Assembly: GCF_020911865.1 (NCBI RefSeq)
Contig: NZ_CP087131.1
Location: 868,001-932,000, forward strand
Direction: 5' to 3'
DNA length: 64,000 nt
Origin: Chryseobacterium sp. C-71
Lineage (GTDB): Bacteria > Bacteroidota > Bacteroidia > Flavobacteriales > Weeksellaceae
The position numbers and the translations under genes were made by a program. Every line of letters starts with the position of its first letter. Position 1 is the first letter of the stretch. Positions 8,676 to 17,196 of this stretch are shown here, piece after piece. The notes under the pieces are model-generated. The model saw nothing but the letters and a program-made list of their open reading frames with translations. It was not told the origin of the DNA and searched no databases.

Positions 8676-10211
8676 ATGCTTAAAAGAAAAAAAGAAAGTT
8701 CTGAAAACGAAAATTTATTACTAAAGCAATCTGTTCAGACCCAGAAAGGAGTTTTAGAAGAACTGATGTCCGGATATTCTAAACTTACGATTGATGACCC
8801 ATTATTTCCGTTTAAGGAAAAAAATCTTGAGGAAATAGGAAATGACGTAGATTATGGTGTTTTAAAAGTATTGGATGGCACCTGGGTAAGCTATAATGCT
8901 GATTACAATTCTAATATCGACAGAAAATTAAACGGAAGCGGAATTCATACGACGATTATGCCTTCTCCGGGCACTAATTCAGGAAGCATTCCCGGAAAAT
9001 TCAGTTTTGAATGTGAAGAATATATTGAAAAGCTGACATTTTCTTTAGTTCCCGGCGGCGTTCGTAATCGTGGCGGCGGAAATGAATTATTTTGCGGTGC
9101 CATCAAATATGAGCAGAGCATTCAAAGTGTAAATACCGTAGAAGGGCAATCTGCTTTAAAATACACTCCGATTCATGAGGAAAACGGAATGTATCTATGG
9201 TTAAGCGATGTCTACAATCATGCAGCAACCAAAGAATCGATTGAAAGAGACCGTGGAATTCATGCTTTTGATGAACAGGATTTTAAAGATTACGGTTACA
9301 AAGGAGAATACAGAAATGAGCCTTTGGTTCAGATTTCATCGGATGAAAACAATAAGCAGTACATTCTTTTAAGCGATCTAAAAGAAGGCCAGGAATATTA
9401 TGAAATCATCCCTGCAAAAGAGTTGAAACCGGGTGCAGGCAATCAAGGGCCTTATTTTATTCCGGATTATTCTATTTCGAGAAGCGGTGTTATTCCTCAC
9501 GGAAGCACAATTACATTGCTTGGTGATATTGTGCCCAATCAATCGGGTTATCTGATTGATGGATCGCCAAAATTTCCGACAGGCGATGCAACATGGAATC
9601 CTGATTTTCTTTCGATATCACCGACTATGGGCGGAGCTGGTGCAAGTGTTAAAAATCCGATCAATCTTGATCAACCCGCGCCGGCTTGGGTTCATGAAAA
9701 ATTGAATGACCAAAATGATCCTGGTGAAAATAAAATCTATACCCAACGAATTTTAGCTCACGATTTATATCCGTATTCTGTACGACCAGATATGCGATTG
9801 AGAGATACTTTAAGCGGGCAAAATGTGAGCAACTACGTTTTCGTCCAGATGTCTTCAAGAAACAAAACAGGTGCGCAAGGAGGTATTTTAAATGTTCCTT
9901 TTGTCAACCGTTTTGTGCCAACAGTTGAAATGAATATGCGGATGTGGATTGAAACAGTAATCGAAAACGGAAAAGAAATTCTTCAGTTACAATATGAGCA
10001 GATCATCTTTTTTGAGTTTATGTTTGGTGATGATGGTGGTACGACAAGCTGGCCACACATTCAGGTAAATACCCTTCGTAAACTGGAAGATATTCCCGCA
10101 GATCAAAGACGTGTGATAGAAGAGCAGTTTTTTGAAGGTCCGAAAGCAAATATTAATTCTTTTTCAAGTGAAGTTAATCCGCCAGCGGGTTGTCCTTATC
10201 ATAAAGGATAA
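8676..10211 (+). CDS. Large nitrobindin/FMP-type peroxidase-like protein (tentative)
   Basis: A 511-residue soluble protein with no signal peptide or membrane segment. A conserved-looking core starts at LDGTWVSYN (about 68) and continues through KLTFSL, NRGGGNELFCGAIKYEQSI, ENGMYLWL and GVIPHGST. This series resembles the beta-barrel proteins labelled heme-binding or FMP-type peroxidase, which begin with a GTWxGxG motif and share NRG and IPHGT. The assignment is from memory of the family pattern and is not certain. The protein ends in CPYHKG, a Cys-Pro motif of the kind that can ligate heme. It stands alone: divergent from GH28, closed by a strong terminator. If the family call is right it binds heme and handles peroxide or nitrogen oxides. 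Confidence 0.45.
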   Translation: MLKRKKESSENENLLLKQSVQTQKGVLEELMSGYSKLTIDDPLFPFKEKNLEEIGNDVDYGVLKVLDGTWVSYNADYNSNIDRKLNGSGIHTTIMPSPGTNSGSIPGKFSFECEEYIEKLTFSLVPGGVRNRGGGNELFCGAIKYEQSIQSVNTVEGQSALKYTPIHEENGMYLWLSDVYNHAATKESIERDRGIHAFDEQDFKDYGYKGEYRNEPLVQISSDENNKQYILLSDLKEGQEYYEIIPAKELKPGAGNQGPYFIPDYSISRSGVIPHGSTITLLGDIVPNQSGYLIDGSPKFPTGDATWNPDFLSISPTMGGAGASVKNPINLDQPAPAWVHEKLNDQNDPGENKIYTQRILAHDLYPYSVRPDMRLRDTLSGQNVSNYVFVQMSSRNKTGAQGGILNVPFVNRFVPTVEMNMRMWIETVIENGKEILQLQYEQIIFFEFMFGDDGGTTSWPHIQVNTLRKLEDIPADQRRVIEEQFFEGPKANINSFSSEVNPPAGCPYHKG

Positions 10212-10234
10212 AACTTTTTGTGAAATTTAAATAA

Positions 10235-10268
10235 AAACAGCACCACTAGAATTCCAATGGTGCTGTTT
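10235..10268 (+). terminator. Intrinsic terminator, bidirectional
   Basis: Perfect 11-bp stem AAACAGCACCA / TGGTGCTGTTT around a 12-nt loop, 24 nt after the stop at 10211. It lies between convergent genes and can serve both the 8676 gene and the pgl transcript. Confidence 0.8.
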
Positions 10269-10330
10269 GCTTTATATGACTGATTTTCTTTATTTTAAAG
10301 CTGATTTTAAGCAAAATTTAAAAATTTATT

Positions 10331-11041
10331 TTAACTCATTGCTTTTTCATCCGTAAAGAACTCAAATCCTTCTTTTTTGTTAATTAATTGTAACGGATAC
10401 ATTTTTGGATTGTATTCTCCATTCAAAACTTCATTCAGAGCATGTTTTTTATTTTCACCGAATGCTACAACCAAAATATTTTCCGCTTTGTTAATAATTG
10501 GAGCAGTTAAAGTGATTCTGAACATTTCCTGAGGTTTTAGATAATAGGCATCCACCCACTTTTCATTTTCGTCTAAAATATTCTCACCAGGAAATAAAGA
10601 AGCCGTGTGACCGTCATCTCCCATTCCTAAAAGAATAAAATCAAAAACACCTTCATCACCGACAACATTCCTAATTTCCTGCTCATATTCTTTAGCATAT
10701 TCTTCAGGTTCAATTCCGTCTTTATACATCCGGAAAATCTGGTCTTTATTGACAGGAACTTTATCAAAAAGTGCTTCAAAGGTCATTTTTGCATTGCTTT
10801 TTTCGTCATTTAAAGGAACCCAACGCTCGTCAACCCAAAAAAAGTAAACTTTATTCCAATCAATTTTATCTGCATATTCCTGAGTCGCCAACAAATTAAA
10901 AATTGCTTTCGGAGAAGAGCCTCCGCTTAGTGCAACGGTAAAACGATTGTGTCTGTTAATCGATTTTTTTGATAATTCAACAAAACTATCGGCTGCTTTT
11001 TTATATAATGTATCTAAATCGTCAAATACGGTGATATTCAT
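10331..11041 (-). CDS. pgl: 6-phosphogluconolactonase
   Basis: A 236-residue cytosolic enzyme hydrolysing 6-phosphogluconolactone to 6-phosphogluconate, the second step of the oxidative pentose phosphate pathway. Family signatures: ALSGGSSPKAIFNLL near the N-terminus (phosphate loop), FFWVDERWVPLNDEKSNAKM in the middle and LGMGDDGHTASLFPG (active-site Asp/His). Length matches the DevB/SOL-type family. It is the last gene of the gnd-zwf-pgl run, 27 nt after zwf, and its order behind zwf supports the assignment. Confidence 0.95.
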   Translation of the reverse strand: MNITVFDDLDTLYKKAADSFVELSKKSINRHNRFTVALSGGSSPKAIFNLLATQEYADKIDWNKVYFFWVDERWVPLNDEKSNAKMTFEALFDKVPVNKDQIFRMYKDGIEPEEYAKEYEQEIRNVVGDEGVFDFILLGMGDDGHTASLFPGENILDENEKWVDAYYLKPQEMFRITLTAPIINKAENILVVAFGENKKHALNEVLNGEYNPKMYPLQLINKKEGFEFFTDEKAMS

Positions 11042-11068
11042 TTTCTTTTTATTTAAATTTAAATCATC

Positions 11069-12550
11069 CTAAACCCAGCTGTGGCCTTGTCTTTCAACCA
11101 AAGCAATACTGTCTTCCGGTCCCCAACTTCCCGCTTCATAATCCGGAAAAGATGAATCTTTTCTACCTTCCCAAGTCTCCTGAATTGTTTTTACCACATC
11201 CCAAGCCTCTTCTACCTGATCGGAACGCATAAACAAAGTAAGATCACCAATAAGTGCATCCAGCAATAAGGTTTCGTAAGCTTCCGGAGTATCTTCCTGA
11301 CAGGCAAAATTATCGAAAATCATTTCAACAGGCTTCAAAACCAAAGAAAGCCCTGGTTGTTTTGCCATAAACTGCAATCTGATATCCATTAAAGGTTGTA
11401 TATTAATAATCAACCTGTTGGCAGACAACAATTGTGAACTTTCAGAGAATGTAGAATGTGGAAGCGGTTTAAACTGAATCGTAATATAGGAATGTTTTTC
11501 CTGCATTTTTTTACCTGTGCGAACGTAGAAAGGAACGTCCTGCCATCTTTCGTTATCCAGATAGAATTTTACCGCTGCAAAAGTTTCTGTATTTGAATCA
11601 GGAGCAATTCCGTCTTCTTGGCGATACCCTTTGGCTTTAACTCCATTGATAGTACCTTTTCCGTATTGGCCTCTCACGGCGTAATGATCTACTTTATCGG
11701 ATGAAATTCTTCGGATTGATTTCAGAACATCTACTTTACGATCCCGGATTTCGCCTGATTCCAAAGAAGCTGGTGGTTCCATCGCCACCATACAAAGGAT
11801 TTGCAGCAAGTGATTCTGAATCATATCACGAAGTGCTCCGGTTTGTTCGTAAAAACTTCCTCTGGTTTCTACACCCACTTCTTCAGCAACCGTAATTTGT
11901 ACAGATTCAATGTGTTTGCAGTCCCATAAAGGTTCAAAAATGGAATTTCCAAATCTGAAAGCCAAGATATTCTGTACCGTTTCTTTCCCTAAATAATGAT
12001 CGATACGGTAAATCTGTTCTTCTTCGAAAGTCTCGGCCAGCAAACTATTGAGCTCTATTGCCGACTGTTTGTCGTGTCCGAAAGGTTTTTCAATAATGAT
12101 CCTGTCTTTTTGAGGATCAGATGCTAATGAAGTATTTTTGATATGATTGGAAATCGTAGAAACGAAATTTGGCCCGATGGATAAGTAAAACAATCTGTTT
12201 CCTCTTTTTCCGTAGACAGTGTCAAATTTTTCTAATTTCTGGTACAAATCTTTGTAAGAACTCTCCTCATCCAGCTGATGTTGGAAATAGGTAATATGTG
12301 CCTGAAACCCAGCCCAATCTTCTGAAGTTACTTTCTTTCTTGAAAACTGTTCCAGATTTTGTTTGATGTAATTTTTAAAATATTCATCGCTGTTATCTGC
12401 TCTTCCGAGTGCCAGAATATTGAAGCCTTTCGGCATTCTGCCATCGATGTATAAATTATAAAACGCCGGAAAGAGTTTTCTTTTGGCTAAATCTCCCGTT
12501 GCACCAAAAATAATGATTGTCGTTGGCTGCAGGATTTTATTTTCACTCAT
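11069..12550 (-). CDS. zwf: Glucose-6-phosphate 1-dehydrogenase
   Basis: A 493-residue enzyme of standard length. The N-terminus has the NADP-binding fingerprint FGATGDLAKRKLFPAFYNL, the substrate-binding/active-site motif RIDHYLGKE lies near residue 183, and FYVRTGKKM is present in the C-terminal domain. It oxidises glucose 6-phosphate to 6-phosphogluconolactone, making NADPH. It starts 12 nt after gnd and ends 27 nt before pgl, so all three steps to ribulose 5-phosphate form one operon. Confidence 0.97.
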   Translation of the reverse strand: MSENKILQPTTIIIFGATGDLAKRKLFPAFYNLYIDGRMPKGFNILALGRADNSDEYFKNYIKQNLEQFSRKKVTSEDWAGFQAHITYFQHQLDEESSYKDLYQKLEKFDTVYGKRGNRLFYLSIGPNFVSTISNHIKNTSLASDPQKDRIIIEKPFGHDKQSAIELNSLLAETFEEEQIYRIDHYLGKETVQNILAFRFGNSIFEPLWDCKHIESVQITVAEEVGVETRGSFYEQTGALRDMIQNHLLQILCMVAMEPPASLESGEIRDRKVDVLKSIRRISSDKVDHYAVRGQYGKGTINGVKAKGYRQEDGIAPDSNTETFAAVKFYLDNERWQDVPFYVRTGKKMQEKHSYITIQFKPLPHSTFSESSQLLSANRLIINIQPLMDIRLQFMAKQPGLSLVLKPVEMIFDNFACQEDTPEAYETLLLDALIGDLTLFMRSDQVEEAWDVVKTIQETWEGRKDSSFPDYEAGSWGPEDSIALVERQGHSWV

Positions 12551-12562
12551 TTTTTCCGAATA

Positions 12563-13981
12563 TTAGTTATTTGCAGTTTGCCAAGATGCATGAAAAACAC
12601 CTTCTCTGTCTGTTCTCTGATAGGTATGTGCTCCGAAATAATCACGCTGAGCCTGAATCAAATTAACCGGCAAAGATTCTGTAGTGTACGCATCAAAATA
12701 TCCTAAAGCGGTCTGAATCCCTAAGCTTGAAATTCCGTTTGAAGCAGCAAATGCCGCAGTTTTTCTTAATGAAGAGATTTTATTTTTAACGATCTCAGAA
12801 ATATCTTTGTCTAATAAAATATTAGATAAATTAGTGTCTTTCGTGTATGCTGAGTAGAATTTCTCCAATAAAACCGAACGAATGATACAGCCTCCTCTCC
12901 AAATTTTGACAACATCTTTTAAAGGAATTTCAAACTGATATTCTTCAGATGCTTTTACCAACAATGCCAAACCTTGTGCATAGCTGATTAATGTTGCCAA
13001 ATAAAGTGCTTCGCCAACTTCTTTGATGAACTGTTCTGTATTTTCAGGACTTACAATTTCATTTTTAGAATATAATTGAGAAGCTTTCACTCGCTCTTCT
13101 TTGTAAGCTGATAAGATTCTTGAAGTTACGGCAATATCAATAGTCGGGATAGAAACACCAATTTCCATGGCTTGTTCGGAAGTCCATTTTCCGGTTCCTT
13201 TTGCTCCTGCTTTATCTAAAATCTGGTCAACAAGATAACCGTCTGTCAAATCATCTTTTTGCTTGAAAATATCTCTCGTGATTTCAATTAAGAAAGAATT
13301 CATCTCACCGTTGTTCCACTCTTTGAAAACTTGGTATAGTTGATCGTTATTCAGTTTTGCTCCTTTTCTTAATAAATCGTAAGATTCGCTGATGAGTTGC
13401 ATGATGGCATATTCAATTCCGTTGTGAACCATTTTTACATAGTTTCCGGCAGAACTTTTTCCCATATAAGCTGTGCAAGCTTCTCCATTCACTTTTGCTG
13501 AAATAGCTTCCAGCATCGGTTGAATTAATTTAAAAGCTTCTAAATCTCCTCCGGGCATAATACTTGGTCCTCTTCTCGCTCCCTGTTCACCTCCCGAAAC
13601 TCCGATTCCCATAAAATGTAGATTTTTTGAGGCTAAATCAGCAATACGTCTTTCAGTATCTTTGAAATAAGAATTTCCTGCATCAATCACGATGTCTCCT
13701 TCACTTAAAAGTGGGGTGATGTTCCCTAAAACAGCATCTACAGGCTTTCCTGCAGGAACCATCAGAATAATTTTCCTCGGGCTTTCTAATGCGGCTACAA
13801 AATCTTGTAAAGTTTGAGTACCTATTACCTTCATTTCTGAAGCAGCACCTTCCTGTAAATCCTTTATTTTTTGTTCGTCAAGATCAAATCCTGCAATTGA
13901 AAAGCCGTTATCGGCAATATTATAAAGAAGATTTCGCCCCATTACACCGAGACCAATGACCCCGTAATTATACTTTTCCAT
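12563..13981 (-). CDS. gndA: 6-phosphogluconate dehydrogenase, decarboxylating
   Basis: A 472-residue enzyme converting 6-phosphogluconate to ribulose 5-phosphate, CO2 and NADPH. Visible features: Rossmann motif GLGVMGRNLLYNIADNG, IDAGNS, the substrate motif GIGVSGGEQGARRGPSIMPG, and KGTGKWTSEQAMEIGVSIP in the helical domain. The length fits the long homodimeric form. It is the first gene of the operon, which is an unusual order because it acts third in the pathway. A TAAATTTG box 33 nt upstream fits a Bacteroidota -7 element. Confidence 0.97.
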   Translation of the reverse strand: MEKYNYGVIGLGVMGRNLLYNIADNGFSIAGFDLDEQKIKDLQEGAASEMKVIGTQTLQDFVAALESPRKIILMVPAGKPVDAVLGNITPLLSEGDIVIDAGNSYFKDTERRIADLASKNLHFMGIGVSGGEQGARRGPSIMPGGDLEAFKLIQPMLEAISAKVNGEACTAYMGKSSAGNYVKMVHNGIEYAIMQLISESYDLLRKGAKLNNDQLYQVFKEWNNGEMNSFLIEITRDIFKQKDDLTDGYLVDQILDKAGAKGTGKWTSEQAMEIGVSIPTIDIAVTSRILSAYKEERVKASQLYSKNEIVSPENTEQFIKEVGEALYLATLISYAQGLALLVKASEEYQFEIPLKDVVKIWRGGCIIRSVLLEKFYSAYTKDTNLSNILLDKDISEIVKNKISSLRKTAAFAASNGISSLGIQTALGYFDAYTTESLPVNLIQAQRDYFGAHTYQRTDREGVFHASWQTANN

Positions 13982-14013
13982 TCTTACTTAAGATTTATTT
14001 TATTTTTACGGGT

Positions 14014-14021
14014 CAAATTTA
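14014..14021 (-). promoter_or_regulatory. Candidate -7 element for gnd-zwf-pgl
   Basis: On the minus strand this reads TAAATTTG, matching the Bacteroidota -7 consensus TAnnTTTG, 33 nt before the gnd start. No TTG is found at the expected -33 spacing, so only half of the promoter is supported. Confidence 0.35.
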
Positions 14022-14127
14022 CGGAAATGCAAACCAGTAAAAAAATTATCCGAAATTTTCTTTCAATGGTTATGGTAGTTTTAATCAACTAAAAATCTGT
14101 AAACATTCAAAATATCTTCAAGCTTCT

Positions 14128-15003
14128 TTACATCGTCATTGGAACGTCCATCAATAAAATTTCTGTACCTTCAGTTGTTGATTTGATATTTAAATCTGAA
14201 ACATCCCAAACTCCGAAACCATCTCTCGTTTCCACTTTTTGTCCTTCAATTTCTGCGCTTCCTTTTAAAATAAAAGCATACACACCGTTTCCTTTTTTCT
14301 TGATTGGGTAGTTGGTTTCAACATTCTTTTCGAAGTTTCCTAAGTGAAACCAGGCATCCTGATGAATCCAAACGCCTTCGTCATCTGCATTGGGAGAAAG
14401 AATCTGCTGGAATTTATTCTGACCTTTTGTTTTGTCTAAAGTAATCTGATCATATCTTGGTGCCACATTTCTTTTATTTGGATATATCCAGATTTGTAGA
14501 AACTTCACCAAACTATCATTATTTTTATTGAATTCGCTGTGCATGATTCCGGTTCCGGCACTCATCACTTGGATATCTCCACTCTTAATAATAGCCGAAT
14601 TTCCCATACTGTCTTTGTGCTCCAAATCACCTTCCAAAGGGATGCTGATGATTTCCATATTGTCGTGAGGGTGCGTTCCGAAACCTCTTCCCGCCTCTAC
14701 TTTATCATCATTCAGAACTCTAAGAACACCAAAGTGCATTCTTTCAGGATTGTGATAATTCGCAAAACTGAACGTATGATTGCTCACCAACCAGCCGTGG
14801 TCTGCCTTTCCTCTGGAATCGGCTTTGTGAATGACCGAATTATCTTTGATTTTTGAATCTGTATTGGGTAAATGATTGTATCCAATCGGTTCCAATGGTT
14901 CTATTTCGTCAATCTCATTTTTCATTGTATTTCCCAATGAAGCAGTTGCTACGAACATTCCTGTTCCGAGTAATCCTTTCTTTAAAAAATCTTTTCTGTC
15001 CAT
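14128..15003 (-). CDS. Pirin family protein with N-terminal export-like leader
   Basis: A 291-residue bicupin. The pirin signature is clear: SNHTFSFANYHNPERMHFG, GRGFGTHPHDNMEIISIPLEG and the metal ligands in HKDSMGNS...GIMHSEFN. Pirins are iron-containing cupins, some with quercetinase activity. The N-terminus is unusual: MDRKDFLKKGLLGTGMFVA with a hydrophobic stretch resembles a Tat-type leader, but with DRK in place of the twin arginine, so export is uncertain. Its promoter shares an operator-like site and a -7 box, at the same spacing, with the promoter of the nearby Crp/Fnr operon (16464-16508). That suggests control by that regulator. Confidence 0.88.
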   Translation of the reverse strand: MDRKDFLKKGLLGTGMFVATASLGNTMKNEIDEIEPLEPIGYNHLPNTDSKIKDNSVIHKADSRGKADHGWLVSNHTFSFANYHNPERMHFGVLRVLNDDKVEAGRGFGTHPHDNMEIISIPLEGDLEHKDSMGNSAIIKSGDIQVMSAGTGIMHSEFNKNNDSLVKFLQIWIYPNKRNVAPRYDQITLDKTKGQNKFQQILSPNADDEGVWIHQDAWFHLGNFEKNVETNYPIKKKGNGVYAFILKGSAEIEGQKVETRDGFGVWDVSDLNIKSTTEGTEILLMDVPMTM

Positions 15004-15036
15004 ATCTGTTTTGTTGTTTATTCGTTATTGATAAGA

Positions 15037-15081
15037 CAAATTTATGGTGATGAGAATTGCTGTGCATTTAACTAGTTTAAT
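15037..15081 (-). promoter_or_regulatory. Pirin promoter: -7 box plus AACTAGTT operator
   Basis: Minus strand: TAAATTTG (-7 box, 15037-15044) and the palindrome AACTAGTT (15070-15077) inside a longer conserved stretch, 15064-15081. The same two elements with exactly the same spacing stand upstream of the 16419 start. By the usual -7 geometry the palindrome would be centred near -41, the position of class II Crp-type activation. Confidence 0.55.
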
Positions 15082-15512
15082 AAATTAAATTTTCTTTTGT
15101 CTTGAAACAAAAGAAACAAAAATTCAAGACTTGGAAACTTCCGCTAAAAATTAAAATTCAATCCTAAAATTCCCAAACTTGCGCAAATTCGAAATTAGTT
15201 ATCATTAGAATATTTGTCTCGCGCTTCGAACAGTGGGAATTTTTTAACGGTTTAAATTTTAATTTTCTTAACGCTCCATTTTCATATGTCGATTTACATA
15301 TTACAACTCATTCTTGGATAATTTAGGTAAGTTTCTTAAACAAAAAGACAGGATAGTTTACACGCCATGTATAAACCACCCCGTCAAAAATTCTTTGAAT
15401 TTTCGCCACTAGTGCCTCAATATTTTTTATTTATTTAATTGATTCGGCGAATCTCGTTCCTCGATTTCCAAAGGAGGGGAATTCCCAGAGTATTATTATT
15501 TGATAATAGAAA
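15082..15512. other. Intergenic region holding a partial copy of the AAACCACCCCGTC repeat
   Basis: No gene is seen. At 15373-15410 there is a copy of the left end of the inverted-repeat element found complete at 58839-58993, starting AAACCACCCCGTC and continuing into the CTTTGAATTTT block. A GGAGGGGAATTCCC block at 15469-15486 matches its inner hairpins, but the matching right end (GACGGGGTGGTTT) is missing. The rest is AT-rich. Confidence 0.55.
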
Positions 15513-16097
15513 TTATTTTTCTTTAGTTGCCAAACGCTTTCTGATTGTACTCACAAATTCTTTAGAAACACCCAAATATGAAGCAATATAATACTGCGCA
15601 ACTCTTTTTGGGATCGTTGGATACACTTTTATGAATTCCAGATACCGGTCTGATGCGCTTTTGGAAATAGTATTCACCAGACGGTTTTGGAGCGTAAACA
15701 GATTTCTCTGAACCAACATTCTGAATACCCTTTCAAATTTTGGAATTTCCTGCAACAACTTTTCTTTGGTGATCGGATTCAGCATAAAAATCTCTGAATC
15801 TTCAATGGTTTCAATATATAAATTGGAAGGTTTCTGATCCTGAAATGAAGCAATGTCACTAATCCACCAATCTTCAATAGCAAATAGAATCGTCACTTCA
15901 AAACCATTATCATCAAGATAGTAAGCCCTTAAACAACCTTTGTGGATGAAGCCTTCAAACTGGCAAATTTCACCTTCCCGAAGTAAAATTGTTTTCTTAG
16001 GAATCGTTTCACAAACCAGTAAATCTGTAAAGAATTTTTCTTCATCAGCGTTAAGATCGATGAAACGGGTAACGTTCTTGATGATATTTTCAAACAT
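15513..16097 (-). CDS. Crp/Fnr family transcriptional regulator
   Basis: The preferred start is the Met at 16097 (MFENIIKNVTRFIDL), 10 nt after the upstream stop; an upstream in-frame Met at 16145 would overlap that gene by 38 nt and add a non-family leader. The resulting 194 residues have a cyclic-nucleotide-type jelly roll (KTILLREGEICQFEGFIHKG, FAIEDWWISD) and a C-terminal winged helix ending ASYLGVSKEFVSTIRKRL. Bacteroidota proteins of this class usually lack the cAMP pocket and the ligand is unknown. The recognition helix lacks the R-E-x-x-x-R pattern that reads GTGA, in keeping with the non-GTGA operator AACTAGTT seen at its own promoter and at pirin. Confidence 0.85.
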   Translation of the reverse strand: MFENIIKNVTRFIDLNADEEKFFTDLLVCETIPKKTILLREGEICQFEGFIHKGCLRAYYLDDNGFEVTILFAIEDWWISDIASFQDQKPSNLYIETIEDSEIFMLNPITKEKLLQEIPKFERVFRMLVQRNLFTLQNRLVNTISKSASDRYLEFIKVYPTIPKRVAQYYIASYLGVSKEFVSTIRKRLATKEK

Positions 16098-16107
16098 AAA
16101 AATAAGT

Positions 16108-16419
16108 TTATGGCTGCAAATTAGGGAAAAGTGTATAAACTTCATTCTTTAAAAGTCCGCTTCCTCCGCCGTAATGGTCGATAACCTTAACTTCTTTATC
16201 TAAATTTTCGCAAAATACTTTAATATGATTTTCAAATTCTTCCTCTAAACCAGAACTCAAAAGAACGATGTCTACCTGATTTTCTTTGATGTAATTATAA
16301 CAGATATTTTCATCGCTTTGAACCTCAGCTTTCCAACCTTCATTATTTTCGATGATTCTTTTTAATGTTTCAAGAATTTCGTTATTCTTTCCTATGACCA
16401 AAAAATTTAATATTTTCAT
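16108..16419 (-). CDS. Small receiver-like protein paired with the Crp/Fnr gene
   Basis: A 103-residue protein of alternating beta/alpha pattern: MKILNFLVIGKNNEILETL, then VDIVLLSSGLEEE at the place of the phospho-acceptor strand, and VKVIDHYGGGSGLL near the end. It resembles a response-regulator receiver fold, but the usual acidic pair after strand 1 and the conserved Lys are not obvious, so phosphorylation is doubtful. It is the first gene of a two-gene unit with the Crp/Fnr gene 10 nt downstream, which suggests a signalling partner. No family name is claimed. Confidence 0.6.
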   Translation of the reverse strand: MKILNFLVIGKNNEILETLKRIIENNEGWKAEVQSDENICYNYIKENQVDIVLLSSGLEEEFENHIKVFCENLDKEVKVIDHYGGGSGLLKNEVYTLFPNLQP

Positions 16420-16463
16420 ATGTATTTATGTTTGAATTCTTGCCTATTCTTAATTTTATGTGG

Positions 16464-16508
16464 CAAATTTATGGCAATAAAAAACCTCGCACATTTAACT
16501 AGTTTAAT
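16464..16508 (-). promoter_or_regulatory. Promoter/operator of the Crp/Fnr operon
   Basis: Minus strand: TAAATTTG (16464-16471) and AACTAGTT (16497-16504) within a conserved ATTAAACTAGTTAAATG stretch. Spacing and flanks match the pirin promoter (26 nt from box to palindrome edge in both). The site sits about 75 nt before the 16419 start, as expected for autoregulation. Confidence 0.55.
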
Positions 16509-16543
16509 TAATCATGAAACTCTAATTTTTTTATGCAAAAAAT

Positions 16544-16578
16544 AAATAGAGACCTGCCAACTGGGCAAATCTCTATTT
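16544..16578 (-). terminator. Intrinsic terminator after the 16613 gene
   Basis: Stem AAATAGAGA (16544-16552) / TCTCTATTT (16570-16578), with extra pairing TGCC/GGCA inside the loop. It is 35 nt downstream of the minus-strand gene ending at 16613. Confidence 0.65.
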
Positions 16579-16612
16579 TATTAAAGTCTTAATAACTTAC
16601 TTATTATTTGAT

Positions 16613-16897
16613 TTAAAAAGCCTTAAGCTGCTCGTCGTAAAAAAGAATCGCATCATCAATCACAGAAGTTATTCTCGGGAAATTGTTATAGCGTTCTCCG
16701 AAAACTTCCAGTCCGGTAAACTCTGTAGAGATATTGCTTGCAAAAGTACTCGTCAAATTTATCGTTCTCAATACCTGACTTACCTGAATCAAAGTATTGA
16801 TTTTATTGTCAATAGATAACTGCGGTGAAAGCTGTTTTCTTAAACCTTTCAGCTCATCCAACTGCTCTTTCGTTACCTTTTTTTTCTTTTTTCCCAT
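16613..16897 (-). CDS. Small conserved-looking protein of unknown function
   Basis: A 94-residue protein with a very basic N-terminus (MGKKKKKVTKEQLDELKGLR) followed by helix-rich sequence and an aromatic C-terminus (YNNFPRITSVIDDAILFYDE). It has no signal peptide or membrane segment and is not recognised. It is followed by its own terminator and preceded by 300 nt without genes, so it is a single-gene unit. Codon use resembles that of the housekeeping genes nearby. Confidence 0.6.
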   Translation of the reverse strand: MGKKKKKVTKEQLDELKGLRKQLSPQLSIDNKINTLIQVSQVLRTINLTSTFASNISTEFTGLEVFGERYNNFPRITSVIDDAILFYDEQLKAF

Positions 16898-17093
16898 GAA
16901 GTAAAATTACACCTTTTCAGAAGGCGATATTTTTATTTAGTGTTAACAAATTGTTACGTGGGAGGGTTTGTTTTTAATTTGATTATAATTTAAATAATGG
17001 ACAACATTTTATGTTACATAAATAATTACATTACATTTTTCACATATAAAGAAACATTAGCAACTTGTAAAGTTTTTTTGCATGATAAAATTG

Positions 17094-17124
17094 TTGCAAA
17101 ATAATTGTAATTGATTTACATTTA
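17094..17124 (+). promoter_or_regulatory. Candidate promoter of the GHKL-nuclease gene
   Basis: TTG at 17094-17096 and TACATTTA at 17117-17124 are separated by 20 nt, close to the Bacteroidota arrangement TTG-N19-21-TAnnTTTG (the final G is replaced by A). It would give a leader of about 65 nt. The 300-nt region 16898-17196 is otherwise very AT-rich with no gene. Confidence 0.35.
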
Positions 17125-17196
17125 CGAAAATGAAGTCTTAGAGAGGAAAGAAGTATCTTATTCTTATAACATTAAAAACTATTTACCAACGGCCAT

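Noticed and set aside
14539..14856. Plus-strand 105-codon frame
   Set aside because: Antisense shadow of the pirin gene.
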